Part shown: one piece after another, positions 35,386-44,916 of the stretch
Layout of the letters: every line of letters starts with the position of its first letter
Position numbering within the stretch: the first letter of the stretch is position 1
From: Nemertoderma westbladi
Lineage: Eukaryota; Xenacoelomorpha; Nemertodermatida; Nemertodermatidae
NCBI GenBank assembly: GCA_032718475.1
Contig: JAUCBJ010004960.1
Location: forward strand, 1-51,003
Reading direction: 5' to 3'
Length of the DNA stretch: 51,003 bases
The notes under the pieces: generated by a model
Seen by the model: only the letters and a program-made list of their open reading frames with translations
Told to the model about the DNA's origin: nothing
Database searches by the model: none
Translations under genes and position numbers: made by a program

Positions 35386-37356
35386 GTGGCAGCGGCCGAA
35401 GCAGAAAGAAAGGCGGTAGTGGCAGCGGCAGAGGCAGTGGCAGAAGCAGAACGGAGGGCATCTGAAGAAACAACCCAACTAGAGTTGGAAAATCTTCAAG
35501 AGAATCAAGACTGCATAAATAAACAGTTAACAGCTAGTCAAATGCAGATGATGAGTCGATCTACTCCCAAAAGACAGGGATATACATCATCTGAGGAAGG
35601 CAATACCACCGATCCTGAAGGCGGAGGAAATCGATCTCGCCTAAGCAGACGTAGAAGAATGTCCCACCGTCAGAAATTGCCTGATTTGCCCCCAGCTGTT
35701 AGAAGGCAACTAGCTAGCACAGACTTAGGTAGTACAGAACCCACACACCAAATAATTAAAATAGAAAGACTCCCTACTATAGTAGATGAGCCTGAAATAA
35801 TTAGGCCTGTTCTCGAAGCCACCCCTTCGGTGATAGAGACACCTGTACTCCCTGAACCTACCTCTAAATTCCCTCTGCACAGCACTAAGCTACCTGTGCC
35901 CAGCAGAACGGCCCATGAGACAGTTCATGTCCTAGACTCCGAGCGAAATATTAATGATTTGTCGCCCGTTGTCCCTCGTCCGCCCGCTACAACGTTGGCG
36001 GCTCCCGCTTCGGCGGTCGAGTGGGTGGATGAGAGACGGCGGGGGATGGATCTCCTGCTCGGGCAGATGCAGGAGACTGTTAAGCAGTTCAAGGGCACAG
36101 TAAGGGAAAGTAGGTTAGAGTTGCAAGAAGTGCAGCAAAGTATCGCGTTAGAACGCGATAAATTAGTAAATACAAAAAAGGGTATACCACCACCCCCGGT
36201 AACAATGTGTCAACCTGTTAGGTCTGAAGTATCTCATGCGCAAGGTGTGGAGCCTACACGCATCTATACTGCTAGTGAAGTAGAAACTCCTATAGTGAAC
36301 CCTATTAAGGGTAATTATAAACCTGTTGACAATGATATCCCATATAGACTTGATAATAATCCGAGAAATTTATATACCGATAACTCGATATTAAATAACA
36401 CGATGGCCCAAGAAAATTTTACGCGTCAAATGGCTAGAACCGAAGCCCGTCAAGCGGTAAAGGTGGGAGAGATCGTCAAGTTCAATGGAGATGAGATGAA
36501 ATGGTTACCTTTTAATGAATATTACAAAGATAACATACAGAACTCTGTGCTATCAAATGGAGAGAAACTTAGATTCCTCATCGAGTGCTTGGAAGGATCT
36601 CCCAAGTTAATGGCGTTAAAGTTTATTGGACATCCAGATGGATTAAGACAAGTTTGGGATACCCTAAACATCAGGTATGGTAATAGGAATAACATAGCTA
36701 GGTATTTGTATGCAAAATTGGTAGCGCCCCGAAAATTCATTAGCAGCGGCATTATAGAGTTTTCCGATGAAATTCAGGAGATCTGTAGACAATTAGATTG
36801 GCTAGTTAAGTCTCATGAATATCAGAGTTCTATGGTTATTGGCGCCGTGGCCTCTACTTTACCGAAGGGTGGAGTAGGTACACGCTGGGATAAGAAAGTG
36901 TTATATATGATGGAACAACAACGACGAGACCCTACCATGGCTGATCTCATGGCATTCTTAGATGGAGAAGTGAAATTACAGCTCCTAAAGCAGTCCAGAG
37001 AGAAGACACCGGAAAACAAGGTAAGTGAGAAACCCGTTTCTAGGAGAAAGGTAACACCAGTGTGTTATACCGACGACGGCGAAAGCCAGGCTTCTCAAGG
37101 AGAGGACAGCGGGAAAGACACTGAAAGATCTTATTATGTCAACAAAACGCCCAAAGACGTAAGTAAATTCAGGTCTCGAACCAAGTACAGGAGAGAACAG
37201 GTAAGAAAAACCCCTCCTACGTCTCCTAAGAGAATTCAGGTAAGAAAGCCCGAAGAAAGAACGAGTGTGTACAACGTTACTCAAAATAAGGTAAGTAACA
37301 TCAAACCGAAATGTGCGCTGTGTGACGGGCCCCACCGTTTGAATGTGTGTGATTGA
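35386..37356 (+). CDS. gag: BEL/Pao gag core (DUF1759-type) and start of nucleocapsid
   Basis: The open frame continues the Ala/Glu repeat and then a Pro/Ser-rich linker. A coiled-coil-like stretch (about 36040-36170) is followed by the DUF1759-type gag core from about 36470 to 36990: IVKFNGDEMKWLPFNEYYKD, LIECLEGSPKLMAL, VWDTLNIRYGN, FSDEIQEICRQLDWLV and RRDPTMADLMAFLDGEV. The C-terminal end is basic and begins the nucleocapsid zinc region (CALCDGPHRLNVC). It stops at 37354-37356 in a GTGTGTGATTGATGG tract where the following sequence is open in another frame, so a slip-type frameshift is likely. The basic region has a row of in-frame GTAAGT/GTAAGA splice-donor-like sites. Confidence 0.85.
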   Translation: MAAAEAERKAVVAAAEAVAEAERRASEETTQLELENLQENQDCINKQLTASQMQMMSRSTPKRQGYTSSEEGNTTDPEGGGNRSRLSRRRRMSHRQKLPDLPPAVRRQLASTDLGSTEPTHQIIKIERLPTIVDEPEIIRPVLEATPSVIETPVLPEPTSKFPLHSTKLPVPSRTAHETVHVLDSERNINDLSPVVPRPPATTLAAPASAVEWVDERRRGMDLLLGQMQETVKQFKGTVRESRLELQEVQQSIALERDKLVNTKKGIPPPPVTMCQPVRSEVSHAQGVEPTRIYTASEVETPIVNPIKGNYKPVDNDIPYRLDNNPRNLYTDNSILNNTMAQENFTRQMARTEARQAVKVGEIVKFNGDEMKWLPFNEYYKDNIQNSVLSNGEKLRFLIECLEGSPKLMALKFIGHPDGLRQVWDTLNIRYGNRNNIARYLYAKLVAPRKFISSGIIEFSDEIQEICRQLDWLVKSHEYQSSMVIGAVASTLPKGGVGTRWDKKVLYMMEQQRRDPTMADLMAFLDGEVKLQLLKQSREKTPENKVSEKPVSRRKVTPVCYTDDGESQASQGEDSGKDTERSYYVNKTPKDVSKFRSRTKYRREQVRKTPPTSPKRIQVRKPEERTSVYNVTQNKVSNIKPKCALCDGPHRLNVCD

Positions 37357-38053
37357 TGGATTCCTAAAGAAATCATTAACGGATAGACGGGAAGTCATGT
37401 GGGATAAGCGGTTGTGTTATAATTGCCTCAGACAAGGACACCAACGACGAACCTGTTACTCCGACACAAGGTGTGCAAAGTGCGGTGCGAAACATCATAT
37501 CTTGTTGCACACTGATTTCGAGCGAAACAGCCAGAGTCAGGTAAGTGATTCCGAATTACATGTCCAATTCAGTGATGTGAACGACACTGACCAAAGTTCT
37601 GAGAAGGAAGGATTCTATACGGACGAATTCTCCGACGAAAACGAATCCTGTTACATGATAAATACCGCAGTGTATCGAGCACTTACGTATGAAAAGGACA
37701 CCGACAGCGAGATCCCCCTAACTACTTCTGACCGACAACCATCTTGGAAAGCACCAACTTCCAATGTAGGAATCCGAGAATTTCCTGTAGTACAGTTAAG
37801 GGTCCACGGACCTAAAAGGAGTTATATAGTGAACGCCCTCCTTGACTCCGGTAGCACAGGAACATTCATCGACAAAGAACTAGCCGAAGACATCTTTGCT
37901 GGACAACCCAAGTTCCGAACTAAGCTAAACATGTCAGGAATTATGCAGGTTTGGAAATATACCGTAATAGCGGATTATTATGTAGGCGCGTATAAGGTCA
38001 GTAAAAATGGTGGCAATAAAGAACTTCGCTACCAGCCAAGTGAAACCTTATAA
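37343..38053 (+). CDS. BEL/Pao nucleocapsid zinc knuckle and aspartic protease
   Basis: The zinc-knuckle-like CYNCLRQGHQRRTC and CAKCGAKHHILLH follow the gag core, then an acidic linker and a retroviral-type aspartic protease (DUF1758/Pao type). In the protease, VVQLRVHGPKRSYIVNALLD leads to the active site DSGSTGTFID, with the catalytic Asp near 37844. The frame overlaps the preceding one and replaces it around 37345-37356. Near 38000-38005 (an AAAAA run) the reading moves to the third frame, and the present frame ends at 38053. The segment is truncated on both sides by frameshifts. Confidence 0.85.
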   Translation: MCVIDGFLKKSLTDRREVMWDKRLCYNCLRQGHQRRTCYSDTRCAKCGAKHHILLHTDFERNSQSQVSDSELHVQFSDVNDTDQSSEKEGFYTDEFSDENESCYMINTAVYRALTYEKDTDSEIPLTTSDRQPSWKAPTSNVGIREFPVVQLRVHGPKRSYIVNALLDSGSTGTFIDKELAEDIFAGQPKFRTKLNMSGIMQVWKYTVIADYYVGAYKVSKNGGNKELRYQPSETL

Positions 38054-39419
38054 CTGGGATGAGGACGATTTCACCCAGCAGCTTGAAATACCTAGATTCA
38101 ACACCGATTACCCTGGAGTGCAAATACTCATCAGTCAAAACGCGCATGAAGCGCTCGAGACATTGGAGAAACGGCCTGCTCAACCGCAACCACTACAAGC
38201 TTATGCGGGAAGAACTAGAGTGGGTTGGTACTTTACTGGCCCTTCCCGTAGAACTCTCATGGAAAGATTACCGAAAGATCAGGTATATCAAGTAAGAGAA
38301 TGGGAAGTTGAGAGCAGTGAGTTAGACGATCCAACTGAGGGAACACCATACTCCTCAGATAATGACGATGTCCACCAACTCTTCGACGAGGAGAATACCA
38401 TTGATCTCCTTAAGGAAAACGAGACTTGGCAAAACCAAGTGAACTTATGTCAACTCCTTCGTCCATCAGAACGTGACGACTATAACGACGAACTGAATGA
38501 CGTCATCGAACGTTATAATGCCAAGACTCGGGATGAACACGCCGTACGATTCTTTACTCAAGAGGTTGTAGAGCCCAATTCCTACGATAAGGCCCTATCG
38601 GTAGAAGAAGAAAGAGCCAAGCAGATCCAAGAGACAACTACACGTTTTCTTAAAGATCAAGGTAGATATGAAATCGGTCTACCTTTCCGAAAGCGAGAAC
38701 CAAAGTTCATAAACAACAGACCCTTGGCAGGGAAAAGAATTGCTCAACTACATCGACGCCTTACGGCAAATTCTTCAGCTAAAGAAATTTATCAAACGCA
38801 GTTGAAGAAATTTATTAGCAAGGGATATGCGGAGCGAGTACCGGAAGAAACACCTATAACTGAGAGAACGTATTATTTAACTCACCATTACGTTCCCAAA
38901 CCCGGTAAACCCCATGAGGTACGAGTAGTGTTTGACGGCTCCACCCTCTACATGGGCCAATCCCTCAATTCTGAATTGTTACCCGGACCCAACTTACTCC
39001 AATCCTTGTTGGGAATACTCTTAAGATTACGTCAATATTCAATCGCTTTCGCCTCAGATATAGAAGGCATGTTCTTACAAGTCAAGGCGCTGGATAGGGA
39101 TCGAGATAGCCTACGATTTCTGTGGTGGCCTGAAGGAGACCTCAACCAGAAACTGGTGGAGTACTGGATGACCATCCAGGCTTTTGGGATAATCTCAAGC
39201 CCTTCAAACGCCTGTTCAGTGGTGCGCACCACTGCGGATGACAACCGAGAAGCCTGCTCTAAAGAGGTGATTGACAACATCAAACGGGATATATACATGG
39301 ACGACAATCTAAAGTCCCTTCCATCAGTCGAAGAAGCCATTGATGTCGCTAAAGGAATGGTAGAGTGCTTAAAAAGAGGTGGATTCCGATTAACTAAATT
39401 CACCAGCAACTCCCGTTAG
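38007..39419 (+). CDS. pol: BEL/Pao reverse transcriptase
   Basis: 470 codons. The first part (to about 38680) links protease to polymerase. The polymerase region has KPGKPHEVRVVFDGS, SLNSELLPGPNLLQSLLGIL, the first catalytic Asp in ASDIEGMFLQV (about 39057) and the YMDD box at 39294-39305. BEL/Pao proteins usually have YVDD, so YMDD is a modest variant. It ends at TAG 39417-39419. The same frame continues at once with normal pol sequence, so this is a simple nonsense change. Confidence 0.9.
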   Translation: MVAIKNFATSQVKPYNWDEDDFTQQLEIPRFNTDYPGVQILISQNAHEALETLEKRPAQPQPLQAYAGRTRVGWYFTGPSRRTLMERLPKDQVYQVREWEVESSELDDPTEGTPYSSDNDDVHQLFDEENTIDLLKENETWQNQVNLCQLLRPSERDDYNDELNDVIERYNAKTRDEHAVRFFTQEVVEPNSYDKALSVEEERAKQIQETTTRFLKDQGRYEIGLPFRKREPKFINNRPLAGKRIAQLHRRLTANSSAKEIYQTQLKKFISKGYAERVPEETPITERTYYLTHHYVPKPGKPHEVRVVFDGSTLYMGQSLNSELLPGPNLLQSLLGILLRLRQYSIAFASDIEGMFLQVKALDRDRDSLRFLWWPEGDLNQKLVEYWMTIQAFGIISSPSNACSVVRTTADDNREACSKEVIDNIKRDIYMDDNLKSLPSVEEAIDVAKGMVECLKRGGFRLTKFTSNSR

Positions 39420-41588
39420 TTTCTGGAGTCGATCCCGGTAGAAGATCGAGGAGCGAAAGACCTAGATCTAATCAAAGATGATCTTCCAGAAACCAAGACA
39501 CTTGGTTTGAAATGGGACACAGAGAGAGATATCCTGTTTTTCCAGCTAAAACAGCGAGATAATCCAGTTCGGACTGAACGGATTTGTTTAAGTATCCTGA
39601 GCACTTATTTCGATCCATTGGGATTTATTAGCCCAGTTATATTGATTGCTCGGAGTTTAGTACAACAAATGTGGCTTGAAAACCACTCATGGGACGATCC
39701 ACTTAAGGGAGAATTATTAAAGAAGTGGATGAAATGGGAAGATTCTCTACCAGCCATCGAGAACTTTATAATTTCCCGTTCATATTTTGGTCATGTTCTC
39801 CCTACGTATTCCTATCAACTCCATGTGTTTGGAGACGCCAGCGATATGGGAATAGGTATAGTAGCCTACCTAAGAGTGGAAACTCCAGATGGAATCAAAG
39901 TCGCCTTGGTTACCTCTAAGGCATTGATAAACAACAAGTTGAAAGTTCCTCGAGCAGAGTTAAAAGCGGCTCTATACGCTACAGCCATCGGCCGGAATGT
40001 AACAGAACAGATCGATTATCCACTGGAGAAAACTGTCTATTGGACCGATGCTTTACTCGTGTTGGAGTATATAACCAATGAAGTCTGTCAGTTCAGTGTC
40101 TTCGTTACCAACAGAGTAGCCATTATACTTAGTCGCACGAAGATGGATCAATGGAGACATTGCCCCGGAACGATTAATCCAGCAGACATCGCCTCCAGGG
40201 GAGCAACTCCACAAGAACTGATAGATACTCCAGACTGGTTAGGTGGACCCGACTTCCTCTACAAAGAAGAAGAAGAATGGCCTCCTCATCTTACTACGGC
40301 AGAGATTAGACTGGCCAAGGGAGCGGAGAAAGTCAAACCTAAAACTCGGGCGAGTAAATCGAAGTTATTTAAACCTATGGTAGATCTGTCTGTACTACAC
40401 ACTTCCGGAGACGACGCTTTGGATCCGAAACCCACAGCCACAAATAAGTCTGTTGTAGAAATCCGTGAAAAGGATTGGAAATCTGGAATACCAGACGTCT
40501 CGCAAGGACTCTCACCTCTCCTGCAGAGAGCGATACATCACTACAGTTCCTGGAATCGGCTCTGTAAAGCCGTTACATATTTAAAACGATGTTTTCATCA
40601 TCACTACTCCGGGACGAAGACCAATAGTGATACCGCTCCTCTGACATCTGTGCAGGTCCATGTTGTTAAAGATCTTTCCAAATATAAGATATCCGACAGG
40701 TTTCTGAATGAGAAGATCAGTTATCAGGAGCATGAAGAAACCAACAAGCAGATGCTGAGACTCCTGCAATGCTATGAGGATTCCGATAAGTATTTCCTGT
40801 TGTTGAGAAATCCACAGATGCGCTTAAGGGATCGTTTCTCTAGCACAATGATAGATGGGTTGATACGTGTTGGAGGAAGATTAACGAATGCTCCATTATC
40901 CTTTGACACTAAGTTTCCCATACTCATTAGAAATCTTGAGATACAAGTCAAGATGATTGTAGATGTTCACAGCAAACTTTATCATGCTGGTAGAGAACGA
41001 GTTCTTAGCGAAATTCGAACTCGCTATTATTTTTATAAACCCCGTAGAGCTCTGAACCAAGTTCTTAGGAACTGCATACCCTGTAGGAAAGCATTCAGTA
41101 GGCCTTTAACACAGCGAGAGGCAGAATTACCTAGGGAACGAGTAAGCTTCTATGAACCACCCTTTACTAATACCGGTGTAGATTTATTTGGCCCTATTGA
41201 AGTATATCGTGCTAGGACTATAGTCAAGAGATGGTGTGTCATCGTTGTTTGTATGACTTGTAGAGCTATCCATCTCGATATGGTGAACGATTTATCTACC
41301 AACAGCTTCCTATTAAGCTTACGACGACAGATCGCTCACTTTGGAACCAGTAACACGATGAGATCTGATAAGGGAACAAACTTCATTGGTGCCAACAATG
41401 AAATCAAAGCTTACGTCAAAGATTGGAACCAAAGACAGGTGGACGATCAGCTAAGGGTAACAGCGTCTAGCTGGACCTTCAACGCTGCCGACGCCCCTTG
41501 GTGGGGAGGAAGTTGGGAGAGATTATTTAGAAGTGTGAAGACTGCATTTCACTTTATAGTGCCGTGCCGTGCGTATCTCACCGACTAA
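39420..41588 (+). CDS. pol: BEL/Pao Pao-peptidase/RNase H region and integrase
   Basis: In frame with the reverse transcriptase after its TAG; the first internal ATG is at 39507. It contains the conserved LGLKWDTERD start, STYFDPLGFISPV, the RNase H-like FGDASDMGIGIVAYLR with KVPRAELKAALYA, the tether, and the integrase zinc domain (HSKLYHAG...NCIPCRK, about 40960-41095). The integrase core has NTGVDLFGPI, SDKGTNFIGA and WWGGSWERLFRSVK, which supply the D, D and E. It ends at TAA 41586-41588, right after RAYLTD. The same frame continues with the expected integrase end, so this stop is a lesion and not the natural end. Confidence 0.9.
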   Translation, partial: FLESIPVEDRGAKDLDLIKDDLPETKTLGLKWDTERDILFFQLKQRDNPVRTERICLSILSTYFDPLGFISPVILIARSLVQQMWLENHSWDDPLKGELLKKWMKWEDSLPAIENFIISRSYFGHVLPTYSYQLHVFGDASDMGIGIVAYLRVETPDGIKVALVTSKALINNKLKVPRAELKAALYATAIGRNVTEQIDYPLEKTVYWTDALLVLEYITNEVCQFSVFVTNRVAIILSRTKMDQWRHCPGTINPADIASRGATPQELIDTPDWLGGPDFLYKEEEEWPPHLTTAEIRLAKGAEKVKPKTRASKSKLFKPMVDLSVLHTSGDDALDPKPTATNKSVVEIREKDWKSGIPDVSQGLSPLLQRAIHHYSSWNRLCKAVTYLKRCFHHHYSGTKTNSDTAPLTSVQVHVVKDLSKYKISDRFLNEKISYQEHEETNKQMLRLLQCYEDSDKYFLLLRNPQMRLRDRFSSTMIDGLIRVGGRLTNAPLSFDTKFPILIRNLEIQVKMIVDVHSKLYHAGRERVLSEIRTRYYFYKPRRALNQVLRNCIPCRKAFSRPLTQREAELPRERVSFYEPPFTNTGVDLFGPIEVYRARTIVKRWCVIVVCMTCRAIHLDMVNDLSTNSFLLSLRRQIAHFGTSNTMRSDKGTNFIGANNEIKAYVKDWNQRQVDDQLRVTASSWTFNAADAPWWGGSWERLFRSVKTAFHFIVPCRAYLTD

Positions 41589-42179
41589 CTTTTGTGGACG
41601 TTAATAGAGGAAATCGCCGCCTATCTCAACGAGAGACCGCTTATGCTAGTCTCATCGAGTCCCGATTCCCTGGAAGCGCTAACACCCACGCACTTCCTAC
41701 TGAAGAAACCTGTAGCCATGCTCCCACAATCGGAAATCACAGATGGAGACGAATACTGCCGGCAAACTTGGCAACTCATGCAGTTGTTATCCCGTCGTTT
41801 CGCTGACCATTTCGAAAAACATTATCTGCCCACGCTACAACTTCGAACTAAGTGGTTTGCGCAGCAAGAAAACGTCAGCGCTGGAGACATGGTCCTTATT
41901 GTGGATGCAGATCTTCCACGTAAGAGGTGGCAGACAGGTCGTATCATCGAGACTCACATCTCGGATGACGGTTTGGTGCGATCGGTAGAACTCGTCGTCA
42001 TGCGACGTAACTTCAAGAAACCGGGAATTGTCTTCGAGACACAGCAGCTCAATCGCCCAGTTGGTCGTTTATGTTTACTGGAAAGAGACAGAGAACTCTC
42101 CGGAAACTATGGAAGACAAGATACCCTTCCCACGACCACCTCCCTAATCCAACAAACATCTAGGGACTCCCCAGCTTAG
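41589..42179 (+). CDS. pol: BEL/Pao integrase C-terminal domain (DUF5641-type)
   Basis: In frame after the TAA. IEEIAAYLNERPL and LTPTHFLLKK complete the integrase core. The DUF5641-type domain typical of BEL/Pao follows: WFAQQENVSAGDMVLIVD, LPRKRWQTGRIIE, VVMRRNFKKPG and RPVGRLCLLE. The natural stop is TAG 42177-42179. Confidence 0.9.
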   Translation, partial: LLWTLIEEIAAYLNERPLMLVSSSPDSLEALTPTHFLLKKPVAMLPQSEITDGDEYCRQTWQLMQLLSRRFADHFEKHYLPTLQLRTKWFAQQENVSAGDMVLIVDADLPRKRWQTGRIIETHISDDGLVRSVELVVMRRNFKKPGIVFETQQLNRPVGRLCLLERDRELSGNYGRQDTLPTTTSLIQQTSRDSPA

Positions 42180-42730
42180 CAGCGTCTGGAGTGGGTGTGT
42201 GACCATATTATTTTATATTCTTATTATTTTATATTTATGTATGTATTATTATGTAATTTTATTATAATCGTTTTCTTTAATTTTATTTAGTAGAATGTTA
42301 TTTTAGCGATTATTTAGTAGATTAGTGCAATATATATTCGCGTTTATTACTTAATTACTTATATATTATATATTTAGTGCGACGGCGAGAAATAATTCTT
42401 TTTCTCTTTCCTTACTGTCCGTATCATATTATAAATACGTGACTACAGTAAGATGAAATGTCCGTACTTATTAAAGTACAATAAAGCTCCTACTATATTC
42501 AAGTATTATTGGTAAGTAGAGTATTAGGAATGCAAAGTTCAGATCCTCGTGTCTCGGCTAAACCAAGCTCTGGGTAGACCTTGGAAACGACTTGCCTATT
42601 CTCACTGACATTGCTTCCTGCGATATTGCTCTCATACCGTATATTAAATAATACATATAGTAGCGTGATGTCACTTTAACAGTAGCGTACAACGCAAAAT
42701 AAATCTGTTAAACCCTTTGACCATCTGTAA
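42180..42730 (+). other. Non-coding region after pol
   Basis: AT-rich. There is no open frame of note and nothing I recognise. Confidence 0.5.
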
Positions 42731-43009
42731 TTCTAGTCGATTAAGATATCGCGGCACCCACTGTTATACTTGAAAGACAAAATTCTAGAATCAGTGGTTA
42801 ACGTCCCCAGACAAGTTCTGGAATAAACTGGTGCCCATCCTAAATATTAACTATTAATATTTATAAAATCAGTCAAAATTTAGATCCTTTAAAATTCTAG
42901 TCGATTAAGATATCGTAGCACTTACCGATACTCTTAAAAAGACCAATTTCCTAGAATCAAGGTTCCTAGTCCCCAGACATGTTCTGGAACAAAATTGTGT
43001 CTATTTAAT
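42731..43009 (+). repeat. Two diverged copies of a hairpin-bearing block, about 163 bp apart
   Basis: Both copies (about 42731-42841 and 42894-43009) share ATTCTAGTCGATTAAGATAT, then CTAGAATCA, then a stem CCAGA...TCTGG (loops CAAGT and CATGT) inside CCCCAGACA.GTTCTGGAA. The stem is kept and the loop differs, which hints at an RNA structure. Confidence 0.65.
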
Positions 43010-43809
43010 ATTAAATAATAAAATTTACGGGAATAAATTTAAATTCATATTTTAATGAATTTGATAAATTGTCATTTTTATACAATTTATAACATTCCCA
43101 AAATTCCATAAATTAATAGATCATGGGAGCGGAGATTCACCCTATTAAGTATATTCGTGTGCGAGAATCTCCAATATATAGTCAATAGCCGATAAAATTC
43201 ATAAAATCATGTATAGAGAGGATATTGACCATTAAAGAATTACTATTAAATAGCATCCCAGATCTGTATGCATGAGAATTACCCTAATTCTACCGCTAGC
43301 TTTCCATAATGTCACCATGGCAACAACCACGCTAGAATTAGAAGTGAGTTAAAAGAACAATAAAGCTTGCCCATTGAATAGCATAAGGAATAAATAGCAC
43401 ACTGCTAGTATCCCAGGATACCCAATAATAACGTGGCATTCTGGAAGGCACTGACTAACGGACAAATGCCCCGAATGTGCGCGGTTTGTGACAGTTGTGT
43501 GGAATTTGTGCGTTTATAGGCAAATGTTACTACTAAAGTGTGTTTACAGTAGCGAGTCGCAATTGTGAAAGTAGCCCTAACTCTCCAGTAAGAACCTGAA
43601 GTAAATCTAAGCCTTTGGGACGGACGGTGGAGTGACTCGCGCTGGTTGTTGTTGTCGTTGTGCAGCTACGACGTTGGCGATAGGCACATCGGCGAAAGTA
43701 CACCTGCGCTGAGGATCTTGCGCTGTCCGGGGGCCGAGAGGGGTAGGCAGCGACGCCCGCTAGCCTAAATATAAACTCATTATAATATTGATAAACTCAT
43801 ATAGCAGAT
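43010..43809 (+). other. Non-coding region before the extra open frames
   Basis: AT-rich to about 43600, then a GC-rich stretch (about 43620-43770). It ends with an acceptor-like CATATAGCAG two bases before the ATG at 43810. No gene. Confidence 0.5.
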
Positions 43810-44256
43810 ATGACTGAGTTGATAGAAGATGATCTTGGTATCAGGGAGCGATATATTCTACCTTTACAAGCGTTTGTTGAAAACTTGATACGCTGCGACG
43901 CTGGTCCAACTACTACAGAGGACGATGGTCATTATATCGAACCGCCAATGTCCCAGGAGCAACTTACGCATGAATTGGACTATAGAAAATTCACCGCTCG
44001 CTATACGCATCGTAATGGTACGTATATGGACTTCTTAACTACCGGCCATCCTATCGATTTACACGATACGGACGATATCGACACCGAAAGGGAAATGGTC
44101 CTATTTAAATATCATACCCAGCGGAGTTGGAACGATAAATTGAGAATCGAATGCAAAAATTCTATTCGAAATCGACTCGAAGGAGAAGACGTTAAAGAAC
44201 CGGATAAACGCGGTAACTCCAACGTATATTTGGAATTCTTGAGAGAAACATTGTAA
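43810..44256 (+). CDS. Extra BEL/Pao open frame 1, unrecognised
   Basis: 148 codons from a clear ATG to TAA 44254-44256, between pol and the 3' LTR. The protein is acidic and hydrophilic (MTELIEDDLGIRERYILPLQ, then DDIDTEREMVLFKYHTQRSW), with no signal peptide or membrane helix, so it does not look like an envelope protein. I do not recognise a family. An AG acceptor-like site lies two bases upstream of the ATG, which suggests expression from a spliced RNA. The reading appears to go on in other frames (see the next entries), so this is probably the N-terminal part of a longer, broken protein. Confidence 0.6.
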   Translation: MTELIEDDLGIRERYILPLQAFVENLIRCDAGPTTTEDDGHYIEPPMSQEQLTHELDYRKFTARYTHRNGTYMDFLTTGHPIDLHDTDDIDTEREMVLFKYHTQRSWNDKLRIECKNSIRNRLEGEDVKEPDKRGNSNVYLEFLRETL

Positions 44257-44258
44257 AA

Positions 44259-44421
44259 CCGAATAAATATCACCTGCGTTTCCCCTACAAGACGTGCGTC
44301 TTTGGTATTATTACGATGAATGCCCTAGACCCAACCAACAAACGGAAAGACATAAACATCCGTAGAGACGTTGCTTTAAACACGGTTTTACTCGCTATAT
44401 TTACGGGAGTTTCGAGCGACA
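44259..44421 (+). pseudogene. Continuation of the extra module in a second frame
   Basis: A stop-free stretch in the third frame begins just after the stop of the first open frame and includes FPYKTCVFGIIT and INIRRDVALNTVLLAIF. It runs to the point where the next frame opens, so a frameshift is inferred on each side. No family recognised. Confidence 0.45.
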
Positions 44422-44422
44422 C

Positions 44423-44722
44423 TTGTTCGATGTATCACCTACGCTCGCTCGATTCAAACGATCCTTAAATAAACCTATGATCAGAGTTCCGGAATACTCG
44501 GTCAGACCTCTTCACTCCCTAGTGAGAACCCAGACTCTCGACCCTAATAGTATCAGGGATCTTCCCGAACTGTACTCACTGTTCAAAGATCTAGTGTTAC
44601 CCGAACAGTTGATCGGTGGCACTCCGGTAGTGGGCTCACTAAATATTCGCCCATCTTACCTAGCCGGATTGAGACGCGGATATTTAATATCGCCATTCAA
44701 CCGTATCATCGTCCCTGTTTAA
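44423..44722 (+). CDS. Extra BEL/Pao open frame 2, unrecognised
   Basis: About 99 codons open in the second frame with no ATG at its start (reading begins at a TTG), ending TAA 44720-44722. It contains PTLARFKRSLNKPMIRVPEY and LPELYSLFKDLVLPEQLIGG. It looks like the middle of the same broken protein. No family recognised. Confidence 0.5.
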   Translation: MFDVSPTLARFKRSLNKPMIRVPEYSVRPLHSLVRTQTLDPNSIRDLPELYSLFKDLVLPEQLIGGTPVVGSLNIRPSYLAGLRRGYLISPFNRIIVPV

Positions 44723-44916
44723 CCCGATACAACCTGTCACCGAGGCGGAGGCGAGAGTTGTACGAAACGCGTTGGACACTACTCGTCAAAAGAATGGAAA
44801 ATGAACCTACAATTGTTTAGAGAAACGTAAATTGCAGCAGCAAGTCCAAGCGGTAAACGAATTAATTTTATCCCAGTTCGATCAGGAAATTCAGAATCTC
44901 TAAGAAGATATCGAAC

